Source: Pseudomonas sp. P7548 (GTDB lineage Bacteria > Pseudomonadota > Gammaproteobacteria > Pseudomonadales > Pseudomonadaceae). From it: a stretch of DNA of 64,000 nucleotides. Positions 61,126-64,000 of this stretch are shown here, in pieces. Position numbers and translations under genes: made by a program. A model generated the notes under the pieces. It was not told the DNA's origin. It worked only from the letters and a program-made list of their open reading frames with translations, and did not search any database. Location of the stretch: the NCBI RefSeq assembly GCF_013386585.1, contig NZ_JACARO010000063.1, forward strand, positions 1-64,000. The letters run 5' to 3'. Position 1 is the stretch's first letter. Each line of letters opens with the position of its first letter.

Positions 61126-62667
61126 TCAGGCGGGCGCGGAGCCCAGGCCTGCCGTCGTCCGCTCACGGCCTTCCAGCCGTCGCTTCAAGCCGCGTGCCTC
61201 GATCACCAGCGTCGAGCCCTTCGCCACATTCGCCCGTCCCCATTCCTCCAGCAACTCCAGGCAGGAGTGGTCGATGTAACTCAGGTTGCTCAGTGGCACA
61301 TGCACGGTCGTCCCCGCAGGCACCGTCGCCAGCACTTGAGTCAACGCCGGCACTTTCAGAAAGGTCGCCGCACCGACCAACCGCAATTCCATCTCGCCTT
61401 CCTGGGGCAGGTCGATCAAGCTGATTTTCAGCCGCGAAGCCTTGAGGGCCAACGTGACCAACGTCAACCCGAAGCCGATCAATACACCTGTCAGCAAGTC
61501 GGTAAAGACGATCGCCAGTGCCGTCGCCGAATAGGTCAGCATCGGCATCCGCCCATAGCGCCCCAGCGCCTTGAATGCCTTGAGGTCAACCAACTTGATC
61601 CCGGTGTACACCAGCACGCCCGCCAGGCTCGCCACCGGAATGCTCTGCAGCACACTCGACAGCAACAGCACGAACGCCAGCAGCCACAGGCCGTGGAACA
61701 TCGCCGACAGGCGCGTCGTCGCCCCGGCTTGCACGTTGGCCGAACTGCGCACGATCACCCCCGTCATCGGCAAGGCGCCGACCAGGCCACACAGCATATT
61801 GCCTACACCTTGAGCGGATAACTCCTTGTCGAAATCAGAACGCTGACCGCTGTGCATGCGGTCTACCGCGGCGGCGGAGAGCAGGGTTTCGGCACTGGCG
61901 ATAAACGCCACGGCAAAGGCGGCGATCAGCAGTTGTGGGTCGGCCAGATTCAGCAAGTCACTGGGACGCAGCCAGTCGATGGCGTCCGCAAGGTTTTCCG
62001 GAACCTCCACGCGCTTGACCTGCAAGGCCAGCACCAGGCTTGCCACCGTGGTCAGACCAACACCCAACAAGGCGCCCGGTACAAAACGCAGGCTCTGCGG
62101 GCGTAATTTATCCCACAGGTACATCACCAACATCGTCGACAAGCCGAGCAGCCCCGCTTGCCAGCCAAGGCCACCACCCAGGGTGGGAATGGCTTCAGCC
62201 AGAGCCGCCGGGAACCCGGCCAGGTTGTCCAACCCCGAAGGCTTGGGCGCGCCATCGAGCATCACGTGGACCTGTGACAGCACGATCAGCACACCGATCC
62301 CCGCCAGCATGCCGTACACCACGGCGGGCGCCGTGACCCGGAACCAGCAGCCCAGGCGCAAGCGCCCGGCAACCAATTGCAGGAACCCCGCCAGCAACAG
62401 GATCGGCCCCAGCATCAGCATGCCGTGCTGACGCACCAGCTCGAACACCAGCACCGCCAACCCGGCAGCCGGGCCGCTGACCTGCAGGGGCGATCCCGCC
62501 AACCAACCCACCACCAGGCCACCGATGATTCCGGTAATCAGGCCTTTGGCCGGCGGCATGCCGGACGCAATCGCAATACCCATGCACAAGGGCAGGGCGA
62601 CCAAAAACACCACCACAGAGGCGAGCAGCTCCCGCGGCAGTACAGCTTTCAATTGAGCAGCACGCAT
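61126..62667 (-). CDS. SulP-family anion transporter with STAS domain
   Basis: A 513-residue SulP/SLC26 protein. About 11-12 helices (LPLCMGIAIASGMPPAKGLI, SGPAAGLAVLV, LCGLVGALPMTGVIVRSSAN) and a C-terminal STAS domain from about 440 (VHVPLSNLSYIDHSCLELLE). A beta-carbonic anhydrase gene lies 85 bases upstream on the same strand, so bicarbonate rather than sulfate is the likely substrate. This rests on context. Confidence 0.9.
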   Translation of the reverse strand: MRAAQLKAVLPRELLASVVVFLVALPLCMGIAIASGMPPAKGLITGIIGGLVVGWLAGSPLQVSGPAAGLAVLVFELVRQHGMLMLGPILLLAGFLQLVAGRLRLGCWFRVTAPAVVYGMLAGIGVLIVLSQVHVMLDGAPKPSGLDNLAGFPAALAEAIPTLGGGLGWQAGLLGLSTMLVMYLWDKLRPQSLRFVPGALLGVGLTTVASLVLALQVKRVEVPENLADAIDWLRPSDLLNLADPQLLIAAFAVAFIASAETLLSAAAVDRMHSGQRSDFDKELSAQGVGNMLCGLVGALPMTGVIVRSSANVQAGATTRLSAMFHGLWLLAFVLLLSSVLQSIPVASLAGVLVYTGIKLVDLKAFKALGRYGRMPMLTYSATALAIVFTDLLTGVLIGFGLTLVTLALKASRLKISLIDLPQEGEMELRLVGAATFLKVPALTQVLATVPAGTTVHVPLSNLSYIDHSCLELLEEWGRANVAKGSTLVIEARGLKRRLEGRERTTAGLGSAPA

Positions 62668-62752
62668 GATGACTCTCCCGAGACATTCGCCGGGCGTGGC
62701 AACGCCTGGCTGCTCTAATGGCAGCCATCGCGTTACCCGGCAAGGAAGTGTT

Positions 62753-63484
62753 TTAGAAGCGCGCTTTAGGCGTCGCGCATGGGATCGGCCCGTCGCCGCT
62801 CAACGAGCGGAAGGCCGACTGGTCGGCGTCGTAGGCGCGGATCTCACTGGTCTCGATGTTGTAGATCCAGCCGTGGATAAACAATTGACCATTGGCCATG
62901 CGCGAAGCCACGGAAGGGTGGGTGCGCAGATGTTGCAGCTGGGCGATGACGTTTTCTTCAGTCAGCACCTTCATGCTTTCGCCTTCGTTGGCACAGTCGC
63001 AATTGTCCTCAACCATCGACTTGGCGACCTCGGCATGGCGCAGCCAGGCCCTGACCGTCGGCATCTTCTCCAGACTGGCAGGGTTGAGCACCGCACGCAT
63101 GGCACCGCAGTCGGAATGCCCGCACACGATGATGTGCTGCACGCCCAAGGCCAGTACCGCGTACTCGATGGCGGTGGAAACACCACCGTTCATCTGCCCG
63201 TAGGGCGGCACCACGTTGCCGACGTTACGGGTTACGAACAGATCGCCTGGAGAGCTTTGGGTAATCAGCTCAGGGACGATGCGCGAGTCGGCGCAGGTGA
63301 TGAACATCGCCCGCGGGCTCTGGGCCGTGGCGAGTTTCTTGAACAGTTCTTCCTGCTGGGGGAAGACGTCGTGATGGAAATGCAAAAAGCCGTCAACAAT
63401 ATGCTTCAGCGCTGCATCGGCGGTTTCAGCCACCTGAGGGGCTGATGCCGACGCAGCCAACGGCTGTTTATCCTTGTCACTCAT
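62753..63484 (-). CDS. Beta-class carbonic anhydrase
   Basis: A 243-residue zinc enzyme interconverting CO2 and bicarbonate. Ligands and catalytic dyad: ITCADSRI (Cys, Asp-Arg) and VCGHSDCGAMRAV (His, Cys). Cytosolic, no signal peptide, with a flexible Ala-rich N-terminus (PLAASASAPQVAETA). First gene of the pair with the SulP carrier. Confidence 0.93.
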   Translation of the reverse strand: MSDKDKQPLAASASAPQVAETADAALKHIVDGFLHFHHDVFPQQEELFKKLATAQSPRAMFITCADSRIVPELITQSSPGDLFVTRNVGNVVPPYGQMNGGVSTAIEYAVLALGVQHIIVCGHSDCGAMRAVLNPASLEKMPTVRAWLRHAEVAKSMVEDNCDCANEGESMKVLTEENVIAQLQHLRTHPSVASRMANGQLFIHGWIYNIETSEIRAYDADQSAFRSLSGDGPIPCATPKARF

Positions 63485-63714
63485 GATTCATCCTCTTGAT
63501 TAAGGCGGGGGAATATTCAGGCCAGTTCGACGCCGGCTCAGGGCAATAGTTGTGAAATGCCACAGAGCAGGCTTCCGACCCATCAGTCACTCGCTGAACA
63601 AGGTAACCATCTAAACTTAATTCAAACTGAACAAACCGCTCTAGGTCGCAGGTTTCAGTGATATCAATGTGCGACCATTCCTACATAAGAACGCTCTTAT
63701 CCTGACTAGTCTAC
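63485..63714. other. 230-bp gap upstream of the carbonic anhydrase gene
   Basis: AT-rich, with no ORF or clear terminator. It must hold the carbonic anhydrase promoter (minus). I could not pick a single promoter with confidence. Confidence 0.4.
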
Positions 63715-64000
63715 CTATAACAATGCCATCTGCCTGCCCGGTGGGCAGAACGCTGTGCAATCCAGATTAAACCCCTCCCGACGATTGAGCCCCAGGCGTT
63801 TGATCGCCTTGCTGAAGCGCTGGGCCAGCAAATCGGCAAACGGCCCCTCGCCACGCATGCGCACGCCAAAGCGGCTGTCGTACACCTCGCCACCCCGCAC
63901 TTGCCGCACCAGGCTCATCACATGGGCCGCTCGCTGCGGGTAATGCGCCGCCAGCCATTCCTCGAACAGCGGCGCCACCTCAAGGGGCAGGCGCAGCATC
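63715..64000 (-). CDS. 3' end of a probable radical-SAM (SplB-like) protein, cut by window edge
   Basis: The C-terminal 95 residues of a longer minus-strand gene that starts beyond the window. Residues LFEEWLAAHYPQRAAHVMSL, RFGVRMRGEGPFADLLAQRF and the end RREGFNLDCTAFCPPG match my memory of the C-terminus of the PA0069-type radical SAM proteins. The CxxxCxxC cluster is outside the window, so family placement is tentative. Confidence 0.6.
   Translation of the reverse strand, partial: MLRLPLEVAPLFEEWLAAHYPQRAAHVMSLVRQVRGGEVYDSRFGVRMRGEGPFADLLAQRFSKAIKRLGLNRREGFNLDCTAFCPPGRQMALL

Noticed and set aside
1..64000. CRISPR arrays, tRNA/rRNA genes, insertion sequences, prophage
   Set aside because: No regularly spaced repeats, no clear tRNA or rRNA stretches and no transposase or phage genes were recognised; repeats present are REP-type palindromes.

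Overview
The window is a stretch of ordinary GC-rich Pseudomonas chromosome, of the P. fluorescens / P. putida type. The evidence is the gene content and order (algB-kinB, ampDh2-like amidase, GGDEF protein, dsbA, cytochrome c4, engB, polA, thrB, znuA/zur/znuCB, katE, metNIQ, caa3 oxidase, SulP-carbonic anhydrase), the Pseudomonas type of homoserine kinase, and many REP-type palindromes of the TGTGGGAGCTGGCTTGCC family seen in this species group. I saw no rRNA, tRNA, CRISPR array, insertion sequence or prophage gene. Most of the window is core genome.

Layout. 0.1-3.6 kb: glutarate catabolism (gcdH-gcdG, divergent from gcdR). 4.0-7.0 kb: three-gene proton-translocating transhydrogenase (pntAA-pntAB-pntB) with a strong terminator. 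7.1-8.6 kb: CoA-transferase. 8.6-9.6 kb: two small DUF1127 genes, each behind a cluster of CTGTAC/GTACAG motifs. 9.7-12.8 kb: three tandem secreted DUF2388 paralogues followed by a periplasmic DUF4105 protein with an HExxH motif. 13.2-17.2 kb: citrate-type carrier, TerC protein, Na/phosphate symporter. 17.2-19.7 kb: M16 peptidase homologue and a DUF5924/DUF2914 membrane protein. 19.8-23.3 kb: a four-gene MCE lipid ABC transporter. 23.3-26.2 kb: fused SpmA-SpmB membrane protein and gltP, whose long leader starts at a promoter with an 18-bp dyad in its spacer. 26.7-31.3 kb: Ivy lysozyme inhibitor, DUF1328 and a small membrane protein, then algB-kinB. 31.4-36.9 kb: amidase, diguanylate cyclase, EEP-fold hydrolase, dsbA, two c-type cytochromes.

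37.1-42.2 kb: engB, an ErsA/Spot42-type sRNA with an AlgU-like promoter, polA, DUF2782, thrB. 42.3-45.4 kb: zinc uptake and its regulator around a Zur-like box. 45.4-51.1 kb: lipoprotein, KatE catalase, methionine ABC importer. 51.2-59.8 kb: caa3 cytochrome oxidase with heme A and copper assembly factors. 60.2-64.0 kb: a hypothetical gene, SulP transporter plus beta-carbonic anhydrase, and the 3' end of a protein cut by the window edge.

Several neighbours share an envelope theme: algB/kinB, ivy, ampDh2-like amidase, dsbA and ersA. Both dsbA and ersA carry a GAACT(C/T)-N17-TCA(C/G)A promoter that fits the AlgU (sigma-22) consensus. The best leads for undescribed biology are the DUF2388/DUF4105 cluster, the DUF1127 operator array, the gltP promoter-operator, and a hairpin-rich 200-bp intergenic stretch near 26.5 kb.
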